A stretch of DNA of 64,000 nucleotides. Origin: Oscheius dolichura (taxonomy: Eukaryota; Nematoda; Chromadorea; Rhabditida; Rhabditidae). Under the pieces are notes generated by a model. It did no database searches, was not told where the DNA came from, and saw only the letters and a list, made by a program, of their open reading frames with translations. A program made the translations under genes and the position numbers. Positions 1-11,936 of this stretch are shown here, piece by piece. The stretch covers positions 434,001 through 498,000 of the forward strand of contig OW051493.1 of assembly GCA_932521035.1 (NCBI GenBank). The letters are read 5' to 3'. Position 1 is the stretch's first letter, and every line of letters begins with the position of its first letter.

Positions 1-1119
1 GAGAGAATTGGAACTTTACAATGCCTTGATCATCGAATGAAATAAAATCTCATAATCTAGGTTTCAAACCAGGTAGAAATTCGAATTCGCTTTTATTTTT
101 CACTCTATTTCACGCCTTTTCTAGGTAAAAGTCTGGTTCCAAAATAGACGTATCCGTTGGAGGAGGGAGATGAAATCGCGGCTGACTGCTCTCAAAGGAG
201 GAACAAGTCGTCCTCCCTGTAATTGATACCGTATCCCTTTTCATTATTGTCTGTTTCTGGTGAAGTTATTAAAATTGAGAATTTATTAAAGGTTTTTTTT
301 TCGTCAGGCTGGGCCATATTTACAGGGCACCAACGCGTTTATGATTCTAGATAACTCGAAATCTTTTCATTTGAAGTAATAGATCAGCCTCAGTCGAAGA
401 ATTGAAGGAATTCCTCGCTTTTTTCTTTATAGCCAAATTGAAACTTTTTCCAAAAATCTAGGGAAGTCGAAATTTTTCTTCCTTTTTTTCAATTGCCCTA
501 CTAATTTCATGAGAAGGGCCCCACTAAATAGTACAAAAGTCCCAGATCCCCCGGCCATCGATTACCGCCACCTCCTCAACCGCCAGGTTTGTGTCCGAGT
601 GAGTCAGTTCTCTCCGTTTGTTTCCCACGAGAGAGACTGTTCCCGCGCGGAGACCGTAGAGACAGGCCGGGGTGATCCCCCACTTCCCGTTCACACACAA
701 CACTAACAATTACCTGTCGTCTCCTTTTTATGGCCTGGCTATGTTTTATTTTTCTTTCTTACCAACTATTTACCCCTGTTGTAGCGATTGAAAGTTCAAA
801 TTATGAATTCAAATTTTATGGCTTCTACCAAACAGTAAAATATTGAAAAATTGTTTGGCTTGCCATGAAAAAACCAATATATCGTTGTTTTCTGAATATT
901 TCGGTCATTTATTGGCAGTCTGCAACCCAGTTTTTTTTTCAATTTTTCAATTTGCCTATTTCATGTAGAAATGAGAAGTTTCTCTTCACTCATTGAAAAA
1001 ACTACCGACGGCTATTTATTTCTCTACTCGTTCCAATCATCCATATCAAAATGAGATAAATATTCTCTATTCTGGCGGTTTTTCTAAACTTTTGGATGTC
1101 ATGAAGCCTTGAAATATAG

Positions 1120-2500
1120 AACACTATAATATTTGTACGTTATCCAATTGGAATAAGTAGTCAATCCGAAAGTTTTTACAAATTGAAAAAAAGCGAAACG
1201 TGTAACGACAGTAGCTGTGGTGAAATTTTGGAATACTAGTAAGAAACATCGTCGAAATGAAGCTGTATCCCTCAAGTTCTAAATTTATGCTATACGTTTT
1301 GAGTACTTTATATACAAATATACACAGATTCAGAATAATGAACTTTGAGATCTTCAAAAAAATACGTAGTCCCTCCAAAGCATTGGAAATTACAAGGAAA
1401 TTACAAGGAGCTCCGGATAAAGATCGGTAGTATATAGAGCAGTGAAATCAACAGTAGTGGTGAAAATTGGGAATAATAATAAAAGCGTATGTGAAATGTT
1501 GAAATATCCCACAACTTCTTTATAATCGGACAATAAAACCGAACTTTTTCTAATTTTTTGCATTTCTTTTTGGATATTTTATACAGAAAAAACCGAAACA
1601 ATTGAGTAAACTTGCATTTCTTTATAGAATCAAATAGTCAATCCGGAACATTTAGCCGTCAAAAAGAGCGAAAGACCGGTAGTTGGTAAAAGTAAAACCA
1701 AAGGCAGTTGTGAAAATTTGGAATAATAACGCCAAACGTCGTCGAAACGGACTCCGAGTACGAATGGCCGCGGCAATTCTTCCCCAGTGCGCGGCCATTC
1801 GTCACAACGCGCGGCCTTTGGGAACCAACTAGAGATGGTAGGAGGGATTCTATGGGAGGTAAAAAAAATAAAATCATAAATGGGTGTTACCCCTCAGAAC
1901 AAGCAGTATTTTTGAGAAGGGAATTAGTTTTTTTGTTGAACGAATCGGCTCTATTGTACAATAGCCGGTCAATGAAATTTCCACGCCTCGTTTGGATATG
2001 TAACTTGTTCATTTCTTTCTAACATTCAAGCAGCATCTTGAAGAGCAGATCAAGGCGATTCTATCCAACTGGTTTTCAGCAGTAAAAAACTATGAGGAAC
2101 CTCTTAGAAATAACTCTACTAGCCAAAAATCCCTTTTGGGGACGAATGGCCGCGCACTGGGGAAGAATGGCCGCGGTCATTTATACTTGGAGTAGTCGAA
2201 ACGTAGCAGTATCCCTCAAATTCTCTATAACCGGACAGTAAAACCCAAACTTTTCCAAATTTATGCATTCCATTTTGGATATTTTATACAGAAAATTGCT
2301 AGTAATCATGCTATTGCTCTGTGAAACGTTGGATTATCCCCAACGTCTTTATAACCCGCCAGTGAAACTTTCCTTTTTCTAATATTTTGCAATGCTTTTT
2401 GGATATTTTATACAGAAAACGTAGATTGGTAAGCTTCCATTTTCTCTATAGAATCAAATAGAACCAATCCGGAACATTTAGCCACCAAAAAGAGCGAAGA
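1120..2500. repeat. Degenerate multi-copy repeat block
   Basis: The phrase GGATATTTTATACAGAAAA recurs at about 1572, 2277 and 2401, and CAATCCGGAACATTTAGCC at about 1639 and 2465, each followed by similar text. A GC-rich stretch around 1761-1802 (ATGGCCGCGG and the following CCCCAGTGCGCGGCC) recurs inverted around 2139-2180. The block looks like several decayed copies of one unit, partly rearranged. No coding capacity is seen. Confidence 0.6.
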
Positions 2501-3289
2501 CCGGTAGTTATAGAACAGTAAAAACAGCAGCGGTCGCCGCGGCGGTTGTCTTTTCCCCGGACACGTGGGTCCTCTATCGCGATTGTCAGCCAGCGCCGGC
2601 CGTGTTCTCTTATCACTTTTGACATGGTTTGTGCGTAGTTCGTCGTCCCAAAAATCGAAAAAAAGAACATTGAAGAGCCCAAAAGGACCGTTTTACTGGA
2701 TAATCAGGTATGATCAACTGCCACGCGACACAATGAAAAAACTTGTTTCTGTCTCTCTTTATGACATTTTTGAAACCATTTTTCCTCAATTTTGAACCAA
2801 AGTTCAGGCCTTTCTTGACTTTCTCGGCATTCCCCCTCTTTCTCCCTCTCTCGTGACAATAGGAGGGTGAAAAAGGTCAGAGGAAGTCTATTTGACGGCA
2901 GTAAAAAGGACAAACAAACAGAAATATGCAGGGTCTCTACACGAGTGTGTTTAGCGCCGAGATGGGAGCGGCACTCTGCTGCTGCGGCAGCGACCGGAAC
3001 CGTATCCACCAGGAACCGTCGACTTCTATCATCACAGCAGGTTGGTTGGCAGGGGGGAATGGAGGAAGGACCTTTAAAATGGGGATAAAACAGTAAAATT
3101 CCGGAAAATATGGATTTTTCTTCAAAAATTTAGTGAATCACTAGCGACCACAACGTGGAATTATTTTTCCCTTCTCTAAATTATTTTTATCCTTACTTTG
3201 AAGCAGCAGAAAAAAGTGTGGTCTATAGATTTCCAGGCCAAATCTGGATTTCCCATTGACGGCTCGGTCCTCGATATTCCGCTCCCCCT

Positions 3290-3309
3290 GCACCCGTAAA
3301 GTCTCGGCA
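3290..3309. repeat. Single arm of the GCACCCG foldback family
   Basis: One arm reading CACCCGTAAAGTCTCGGCAC with no matching partner arm within 150 bases. It is a solo end or a decayed copy of the foldback family described elsewhere in the window. It lies 18 bases upstream of the tRNA gene. Confidence 0.7.
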
Positions 3310-3327
3310 CAATAACCCATAAGCCAT

Positions 3328-3400
3328 GCTTCCGTGGCTCAGTCGGCAGAGCGTCAGTCTCATAATCTGAAGGTCGTGAGTTCGAGCCTCACCGGGAGCA
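3328..3400 (+). tRNA. tRNA-Met (anticodon CAT)
   Basis: A 73-base cloverleaf. The acceptor stem pairs GCTTCCG with CGGGAGC, followed by a discriminator A. The D arm contains GGCTCAGTCGG, which is also a good pol III box A. The anticodon CAT is at 3361-3363. The T arm carries GGTTCGA-type box B sequence (GAGTTCGAGCCTC). A T-rich run (TTTTTT) starts five bases after the 3' end and would stop pol III. The loop CTCATAA and the T-T closing mismatch are as in the elongator methionine tRNA of other animals; the initiator type is less likely. No intron is present. Confidence 0.95.
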
Positions 3401-4044
3401 GTTCTTTTTTGTTTTTTTTTTTTGTATTAGTAATTAGCATAACTGCTGCCAACCTTTTTCTGCTCTTTGCCCCCTCCCCAAACGTTCATCCGCTAAATAA
3501 ACCACCCGGCTATAATTTGGAGCCTCCCCTTTTTGCATAAGAATCCCGGTCTACCCGAGCTTTTTTCCCGATTCCTCATTTTGAAAAAAGAAATGGTCAA
3601 AATCCGCAGAAATATCTTTATATCAATCTTGAAACAAATCTCACATTGCATAAATTTAGCCAGTTCCTCAACTATTCAGCTGTGAATCTCATAGATGCCC
3701 CGATCAAGTCTCAGTAAAGCCACGTTTATATCAAAAACTTTATACCCAGATTAAAATATGAATAAAACTAATATTATGGAGGGGGGTTTTTCCATATTTT
3801 TTCCCAAGAATAGGTCTAGAAATCCATGAAAATGCTCCGAAACATTTGTTAGAAGAATGAGCATTATATCCGTAGACCAATATTTTGAAATAGCTGTTGA
3901 TAGAATTAATTTCCCCGTGGGAACATAAAAAATTCAAATTCAGTCATAAAATAAGAAATCTTTCGCTCATTCCCTCTCGAATAGATCATAGTGTGTGTGA
4001 CTCGCTAAAGCACTCGCTAAAGCAACTTCAAATTGTATTTTCAG
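3401..4044. other. Spacer between tRNA and sphingosine kinase
   Basis: This stretch should hold the missing 5' exon or exons of the sphingosine kinase, but none can be assigned with confidence. An open frame from ATG 3897 reads without a stop into the first recognisable kinase exon, yet the strong acceptor TTTTCAG at 4038-4044 argues that this part is intron. Confidence 0.4.
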
Positions 4045-7000
4045 CTAAAAATGACTCCACTCCCTTGGGAAAGCTTCTAATCTTCGTGAATCCCAATTCC
4101 GGAGCTGGAAAGGGACTCAAAACCTTCCAGGAGAAAGTTGTCTCCCAGTTGGAAAAGAATAACATCCAATATGAACTCATTATCACCTGTAAGTACTTAT
4201 TTTTCTTCTGTATCACCTAAAATATGTATATTCTCAGTTTTATAAGCAAAATACTGGGTAACTGTTATTTGTTTTCAGCCGGGACGAATCACGCTAGGAA
4301 ATTGGTGGCTACTAGGGAAAATATAGCCGAATTCAATGGAATTATGATCTTGTCAGGAGATGGACTCGTCTATGAGGTAGGAGAGAATACTGTAATGCTC
4401 AAACCGGTGCTTTTCCTGGAAAGTTATGTTCCAATGCTACTCGTCTCCCGTGGACTAGAACGTCCTATTTCCATTTGGCTAAATTCTTCAACCGAAACTG
4501 GAAAAAGAAATGAAAATACCGCCTTTTTCCGCTGTTTTTCTCAATTTTATGGAATTTTCATTGGATCAAGGTGATATTTATGGTTCAGTATGCTATGGGG
4601 GAAGGAAAAAAGCCTGAGTGGAGCAGAAATAATACTCTGGAGGCTATTAGAAGGGCAACTGAAGTGCTCATAATATCAAATTGTTGGCAATGGCTATCCA
4701 TATATCTCTGAACCGTAACAGCAGGAAAGTGAAATTACTTTTATCACCGACCAACAATTGTCTTTATGAGCGAAACAATTTCGTAAAATAAGTATAAAAC
4801 AGGAATAAGAGGGCCTTTAGTAGGCGGAATGTAACGTAAAAAGTTTACTTTTCCCAATACATAACGAGTGGCATCTCATTACTTAGTCTAAATTCTTCAA
4901 TTGAAAACCAGAAAAATGAAATTTCACCTTCCCTCCGTCGTTTTCCAAAATTCCATAAGTCCTTGGGGATGATAACTGTCTTTATGAGCAAAGATTTTTT
5001 TTTCGGTATTGTAAATATGCCTGGAGCGGGGAGATCAAAGTAATAGCGGATCAGTTTTTTCTCATCATAAATCCTTTGGCTGAAACAAGATGAAAATGAG
5101 CAGAGGAAATGGCACAAAGACAACTGAAATGATATACAGGAAGAGCTTTTTGAAGGGAGACTGTAAACCACATGACTAAACTTGCTTTCTACAGCGATTT
5201 CGAAGTGAGTGTCATCTGCGGATCCACCTAAATTTGTTAGCTGAAACAAATAGAAAATGACGAATAATTTTCTTCATGTAGACGGAAAAAAATGATATTG
5301 AAATGCTATACTGTAGAAATAAATGGAAATCCTGCAAGAAGATTGATTGATCTGTGGACTCGCTGGTTCTTTTCTAAAAGCTCCCACCGAAACAAATGGA
5401 AAATACAATATCAATATCACTTTATCCTTCTTTTTCAACCTAATTCCCTGCGTATTTCAGGTCCTCAACGGTCTTTGTGAGCGTCTAGACGCGGCAAAAG
5501 TCATCCCCAACCTGCCGATTGCTATAATTCCAACCGGATCCGGAAATGGCCTTCTTTCTTCTGTTTTTGCTGCTAAAGGGTGAGTAATGGTAGTAACTAA
5601 TCAACTGAAAAATGCCTTCAAATCTTATGAAATGGCCCTGAAACATTGAAATTCCATTAGAAAAATTTAAAAATACAGGAATTTTTGGAATTTTCTAGCT
5701 TCGATGATTGGATACATGTCCCGTTTTTCACTACAACTTATTCGGTAATTGGAACAATAAAACTTTTCCAGATGGTCCTTGAAAAATCCTTCCTTCACGG
5801 ATCAAGCCATCCTGGTAGCCACCGGCCCACAGACAGAAGCCCATCCTATAAACCTACTCCACGTTCAAACAGCCAAAGAGAATATGGCCGCGTTTTTGAG
5901 TCTCGGCTGGGGAATTATGGCTGATATTGGTTCGTTTTTCTCCTTTTTTTTGGTCCTACCTGGAACTTTTTTTGGAAAGGAAGTGCTAGGGACTCGGGCT
6001 AGGTTACTGTAGATCAAAACAGGTTTATTAGTCAAAAATCTGGGGATTTTTGAAGAAAATGACGGAAATAGTCCATTTATAGTGGATTTTCGGGGGGTCT
6101 TCATTCGCTACGGGACCTCCAGAGCAAAAATAGCTTATTTTTACAGTAATCTAGTTGTAGGGAACGAAAACTAAGGTCTAGAAAAATCTTGAAAATCGCG
6201 GGAATTTCCGTTGGGAAATGACTTGTTTTCCTCTAAACCATCCCAGAGCTTTCATAAAACGGCCGGATTTCAAAATTATATATCCATACAAGACGAACTG
6301 TCTTGAATCCTTTCCAGTTCCTTTTACCTGCTCGGGAAAACATTAAATTTTATTTAAAAAATTCAGACCTCCAGGGCAAATTTTGCTTCCATTTACCGTA
6401 ATCTTATGGTATGGAACGAAAATTAAAGGTCTAGAAGCGAAAATCTTGAAAATCCGGGGAATTTCCGTTGAAAATGACTAGATTTACCTGCGAATCGTCC
6501 CAGTGCTTCCATAAAACGGCCAGATTCCAAGTTTTTATCCAAATTTGCGAAATCCAACTACCTTAGGTCGTTTCCCAGTTCCTTTTATCCGCCCGGAAAA
6601 CATTAAATTTTATTTTAAAAATTTCAGATATTGAAAGTGAACGGTATAGGAAAACGCTGGGCTCTAATAGATTTACAGTAAGCGCCGTGGTTCGATGTCT
6701 CAGTGAGTTTTTTAATTTCTTTTCTTGTTTCACATCCCAGGATTACCAAGGATGACAAAGGTCAAAAAAAGTCAAAAACCTTATATCCCAAAAATGGAAC
6801 ATAAAAGTGTTCAAAATTTCAGATCTCCGAACCTACAAAGGAAAACTCTCTTATAAACCGTATGACCCCTCTTCTGCTTCTTCTTCTTCTACTGATCCGC
6901 CAGCTCTATCGTATCCTGTCTATCAAAATAGGAATAATTACAATCTGGTTAGTGAAAAGGGCGTATGTAACGATTGGAAGTGCTCTTATGGGTTATATAT

Positions 7001-8970
7001 AAGAATAACCCTCGACACATTTCTTTTTCAATTTTGGATAGAATTATCGGCAGCGGTTTCGAATGGTTCGCTTCCCTTATCCGGCTAATATTCCCTTCTC
7101 GAAACATAAAAACAGAATTTCTTCAAAAATTTGACGGCCACTGTTTCAAAATCGCTATGAATAAGAGCAATCCCGGCAGGAGATAATCATAAAGCCCAGT
7201 GTGTTTCATCAGTTTGCTAAATGAAAAAAAACGGGGTGTTCTATACTTTTTATCACAAATTTTTTCACAAAACAAGTTACAGTAATCCAATTCACTTTTT
7301 TACTTCTTCTTTTGAGGATTCCTGTTTTTTTCAAGTGCTCAAGTTGTAAAATAGCAAATTGTAACGCCCCCAGGTGGATGAGAAGGTCTTTTCAATGGCT
7401 TCAGGTGCAATTTGGAGAGGATTAGTGGTAGAATCTTGAATACACGGCTCACAGCAGATTACTAACTCTCTGTTTGACCTACTTGATTGAAATACTGCCT
7501 TTAATACCTCAAAAAATCCAAATTTTCCAGGACAGTACCTCAATCCCCGTCGAAGAATCCGGTTATCTTCGACCACGTGACGTTTTTTGGACTTCTAGGC
7601 AAACGGTTACCGTACCCGAATTGGAAAAGCCCATTCCGGACGATTGGACAGTTATTGATGAAGAATTTGTCGGCGTCTATGCGGTAGGATCTCAAATTTT
7701 TTTTTAATATTTTGATCAGAACCTATAAATGGGAATTTGAAAAAAAATTTTGTGCCAGAATGGTTTAGGCTGGAAATATGACTACTTTTTTCAGATTTTC
7801 TTGTCCCATATTTCCCAGGATGGACATTTCATGCCGGGAGCGAAGTTGGACGACGATAAAATCTATTTAACCTATGTTTTACGGAAGGATATCACCTCAA
7901 AGGGACAGTTGATCAAGATGCTACTCGCCTTGGAAAAGGGAACCCACGTGGATTTACCTTATTTCAAGGTGGGTATATCAAACGGCCAGGGGATAAGAAT
8001 AACCGAGATATGGGCACAAACACCCGGCACTTCCGCCTACCCCCAAAACCCCACTTTTTGCCCATAGTAACATCGGAAATTCTCCACAGAACCCTGATTA
8101 TTTTACGAAAAAGAGGTTAGAAGCTCTATATCGAGGTTCCCAAACCATCTCTTCCTCATAAAGGAATCATAAAACAGAAAATTGAAATTCCTCATATCTT
8201 TTCTCACTGTAATTGTCCAATAGTACGTCCAACAATTGACAACACTTCATTTGGCTGACGGTCTAATAAGGATCCCTGAAGCATCTATAATATAATAGGT
8301 CGAATATCGCGTCAATATTCTCGTAAACAAATTTCGGTGGCTTTTCAATTCTATTTTTGAACCATAAAATAGGTTTTATGGAACACTTGGGACGATTTCG
8401 AATATTAAAGTTATAGGATATTCTGGAATAAAATAATCTTGAAACTTTTACAAGAAAACGCAGCAGTAAATAATCACCTCACCGGTTTTCTAATAAAACC
8501 AAAACAGTAAAAATTCAGTTTCTTCCGATTATCTTCCGTTCTTACCAATATTCGTCTTACTCCCTCGTCTCTTATAAAATTGGGCCTAAACATTAAAAAA
8601 TGCACATTATCTTCCATTTTTTTGTCATTCTTTTTGGAGTTTTTCAAGGCCAACGGGGGAAAAGATTTAGGGAGATATTTTCGCTTAGGGTAGAAGACGA
8701 GTGGTACCCAGCCTCCTTGTTTTCTAACAAAAACTCTCCAAAACCGTAGAAATCCTAAAATTTCGCTACTTCTCCCAATTTCCATTGATCTATGCTTCAA
8801 TTTTGATATAAATACGATATCCCATTATATTTTTCCAGACCGTCCACGTTACATCCTTCCGCCTAGAGCCAGAAGACCCGACATCTCTTCTTGTAGTGGA
8901 TGGAGAGGTTGTGGACACTCCCAGCCTTCAAATAACCCTGACCAATCTAAAAACAGCTGTATTTTCATAA
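4045..8970 (+). CDS. sphk-1: Sphingosine kinase (5' end incomplete)
   Basis: Phosphorylates sphingosine to sphingosine-1-phosphate with ATP. Visible exons: 4045-4188, 4279-4376, 5461-5579, 5772-5929, 6628-6702, 6823-6947, 7531-7683, 7795-7968 and 8839-8970; all phases agree and together give 392 residues. The diacylglycerol-kinase-type catalytic fold shows FVNPNSGAGKG near the start, the nucleotide loop SGDGLVYEV, then IIPTGSGNG, all hallmark motifs of the family. WGIMADIDIESE and a C-terminal VVDGE motif separate sphingosine kinase from ceramide and diacylglycerol kinases. The first exon is not located; from memory the worm enzyme is about 470 residues, so perhaps 60-80 are missing. AATAAA lies at 9005-9010. 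Introns carry local duplications, notably 6105-6627. Confidence 0.93.
6105..6627 (+). repeat. Two tandem ~260-bp copies in a sphk-1 intron
   Basis: The segment from about 6110 to 6365 is repeated from about 6366 to 6627. Shared landmarks, in order, are GGAACGAAAA, AAAATCTTGAAAATC, CATAAAACGGCC, CAGTTCCTTTTA and GAAAACATTAAATTTTATTT. Each copy ends in a TTCAG acceptor-like sequence; only the second joins in phase to the next exon. Confidence 0.85.
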
Positions 8971-9146
8971 GAAACGATCATTATTTCTACAAAGAAGAGA
9001 TTATAATAAAGATTATTTATTTCTCCCTATCCTTCTCGTCCCGAAGGATGATTCATTCATTTATCCGTCCGCCTCCCGAATGTTTCTTGTTTTCAATGGG
9101 TGCTTTCGCTTTCTCTCGCCGGCTAGCCACTCCTCGAAACGGGAAA

Positions 9147-10183
9147 ATGTTCCCTCTCCTGGTCAGCAGTTTTTTACTCTTTCAACTAATCACTGGTAGT
9201 GAAGCACAAGTTGATTTTGTAAGTAAATTAGTAGCTCCACTAAAACATTGAAAAATTTCTAGTCTCTTCAATGTCAAAAAGGATTTCGTGTTGCTGGAAT
9301 AAAGAGAACTAAAACACATTACAGCATTCTGGGCACGTTAGCTATTGAATGTGAACAGGTAATATACTTTTTAGATTAATAAATAATTAGAAATTTCTAA
9401 AATTTAGGTAGCTAGAGCTGAACAGACGCGCTGTTCTAATGAACAAAGCATTCCCAAATGTACTGGTCTTCTTGAAGGTTTGTTTATATTTTTTTTCAAA
9501 TTTTCAATTCGTCAATAAAAGCAAAATATTTCACTTCTCGGCAATAGGAGGTCCAAGAATTGATTTTTTAGGTTGTGGTGGTGACAGTTGGCTAGGAGGC
9601 CTTCATGCTTTCCTCTTAGAGAATACTACCCAAGCTCTTGTGTAAGTTTACTCCATATCTAATTCCAAAACCAGATTCCTTTCCGTTTACTAGCATTTAT
9701 CCTTCAAATAAAAAAAAAAAATTCTAGCCTTGATCCAATCTGCTGCTCTTCTCCTTCCGTTCATCTGAACACCGGTTCTTGTATCCATGACCAACTGAAC
9801 GCAGCAACCAAAGATTTCTCCCATTCTTTAGTATCAGACTTGGTAATTTTCCTCCTATCAGTGAAAAAAAAACGGCTTTAGACATATAGAGGATTGCAGT
9901 GTTGGCATCAATATAACACAAATCATACACTAGTTGATCTCTTATGGAAGATGGAAATTTGCCCATTTGAATCTGATGATTTTCCTGTAACTATCACCGA
10001 AGGTTTGTTGACAAAGAATAAAAAATACAAGTCCTTTCAGTAGATTGTGAAGAATGTAAGTGTGTTTGTGGAATTCAACAATGTGCTACTGGAGCTGAAC
10101 CTGTAAGAATAATACACAAAAAACGCGTCGGCCGATGTGGCTGTGAATGCGATTGCACTTATAAGTGTATAAATTATCAATAG
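9147..10183 (+). CDS. Small secreted cysteine-rich protein
   Basis: Exons 9147-9218, 9263-9358, 9408-9477, 9548-9641, 9728-9842, 9900-10002 and 10041-10183 join in phase to give 230 residues. The chosen ATG begins a clear signal peptide (MFPLLVSSFLLFQLITG, then SEA); an upstream in-frame ATG at 9048 would put 33 residues before it and is less likely. The mature part holds many cysteines, including DPICCSS, and ends in a dense cluster (CEECKCVCG, then CGCECDCTYKC), so it is probably a disulfide-bonded extracellular protein. I do not recognise the family. The sixth exon uses a weak acceptor (ATTGCAG, 9893-9899), chosen because it alone keeps frame. AATAAA is at 10203-10208. The stop is only 67 bases from the stop of the convergent transacylase gene, so 3' UTRs probably overlap. 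Confidence 0.75.
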
Positions 10184-10250
10184 CTAAATAATGTTTCATA
10201 ATAATAAATTTACTATCTAGAAAACTATAACAAACTTGAACAAAATAAGA

Positions 10251-11756
10251 TCAACAGGGAAAGTGTTCATAATGCTGGTAAGCCTTTTTACTCGTTTGGA
10301 AGAGCATAGCACCAAGCTGTCGTCCTGGGCCTACTTCTATGAAACGGGGAAATTTGTAATCCTGAAAAGTAAATAAATACAAATTAAAAAAACACTGATT
10401 CACCTGGTGCTTTCTATAAATTACTTGTTGAATCTGCTCCCATTTGACTGGACTTATAACTTGCTTGAAGATGGCTTGCCTTGCTTCACTCTTCTTATAG
10501 GGAAATATATGACCCGTAAAATTAGAATACACATTACATCGTCCTCTTTCCAATGTAGCCTCTTTCACCGCGTTTCGAACTCTGAATAATATGTATTGAT
10601 TAATAAGAAAGCGACGATACTTTTCAACAGCTCCTTCCATTTGCATTGTATGAAATGCTCCACTTACTGCTAAGCGTTTTACCACCTACAATATTATAAT
10701 AATTCCAAAAAGAACTACAAAAACTACCTTGAAACTGTAAGCATTTTGATGTTTTTCAAGATAATCCAAGCATAAATTAGTAGCACCAATAACACGCACA
10801 CCACAATAGAGATAATTAGCAATATCACAAATTTCCATTTCTCCAGCTTCTCTAAAAAATGTACAGTACAAAATTATTTTATAAGAATACTTGGCTTTTT
10901 CCTTGGCTGCTTTCATTGCATCTTCTAATCTGGAACTAGCATTGACTTTAACTGTCATCATCCCAGAAGCTACCAGTTGATTGCATTCGTGCATCGCTTC
11001 ACATCTTACTTTGACAATTTTCAAAGCTGAAAACATTTGATAAACAAGAAAATAAATACAAACCATCTTGAAAAGAGAGCATTCCACTGGCTACAAGCGC
11101 ACAAAATTCTCCAACACTAAAACCAGCAGCCTCGGTTATTTTATCAGCAGCATCGGCTTCATTGGCTTTCAATTTTTCTAAAGCAGCAATGGAGGAAACA
11201 AAAACGGCAGGTTGACAATAAAGGGTTTGATCCAGCCTGAAATTTATAAAAAATGAAGAAAGTAGAAACAACTCACTTTGTAGAAGGACCTTCTAAGCAT
11301 AGTTTCTCAAGATCGTAGCCTAATATCTCATTGGCTTCTTCGAAAACTTTCTTGGCAGCTGGACAATCGTTTATCTTGCTTCCCATTCCAACATATTGAG
11401 CACCTTGGCCAGGAAAAAGAAGCACGATTTGTTCTTCAATAGGAATATGATCGAAAGAAATTTCTGCAGATGGTTTTTTATTTAATCCATATCTTCAACA
11501 AACAAAATACTTTTGAAAAGATAATGACTAACTTGGCTTTATTTTTCTCTTTTAGCACTTCTCTGGAAGTCTTCTCCAAATGTTCTCGTAATTCCTTTTC
11601 CGGATACGGCAATCTTGTTGTTGGATTGAGAACAACTGAGTGCACATCAGAAAATGTTGCGCCTTCTTCCAAAATTTCCGGCTGTGGTGGTGGAGGACGA
11701 GCGGCTTTTCTTCTGACATTCCTTGTTACCGTCAGCAACGGTGTTAGCCTTCTCAT
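10251..11756 (-). CDS. MCAT: Malonyl-CoA:ACP transacylase, mitochondrial
   Basis: Moves malonyl groups from CoA to mitochondrial acyl carrier protein for fatty-acid synthesis. Exons in coding order: 11756-11533, 11492-11277, 11236-11064, 11026-10891, 10851-10728, 10685-10404 and 10361-10251, giving 421 residues, close to animal MCAT. The arginine-rich N-terminus (MRRLTPLLTVTRNVRRKAAR) suits mitochondrial import. Family motifs are LFPGQGAQY near residue 100, the nucleophile loop GFSVGEF with serine near 187, the catalytic-type histidine in SGAFHT near 303, and EVGPGRQLG near the end. An acceptor (ATTCTAG) lies 13 bases before the ATG and only about 170 bases after the eIF3d stop, as expected of a downstream operon gene that is trans-spliced. 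Confidence 0.93.
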
Positions 11757-11936
11757 CCTTTTATTTTTACTAGAATAAAATAATAGCGAAGAAAGAAACG
11801 GTGAAGCCAAAAGAACAACAGTACAATATTAAAAAAAGGTAAATAATTTATGTCAACAACGACCCAAGAAAATTTAGCAATAACATCAACATTATAGGGT
11901 ATTTATAAAAAACAAGCATGTATCTTTACATGTATC

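Larger units (their letters stand above)
1..3327. other. Gene-free region upstream of tRNA-Met
   Basis: No convincing gene is visible. Open frames here are short, lack a consistent chain of splice sites and do not read like conserved protein. Positions 1100-2520 carry degenerate copies of a dispersed unit (listed separately). Positions 2540-3080 are locally GC-rich but show no supported exon. Confidence 0.6.

Noticed and set aside
2565..3088. Short GC-rich open frames on both strands
   Set aside because: Several overlapping frames of similar length with no motif, signal peptide or usable splice chain.
3897..4044. N-terminal extension of sphingosine kinase from ATG 3897
   Set aside because: It reads through a strong TTTTCAG acceptor and gives sequence unlike the family; kept only as a possibility.
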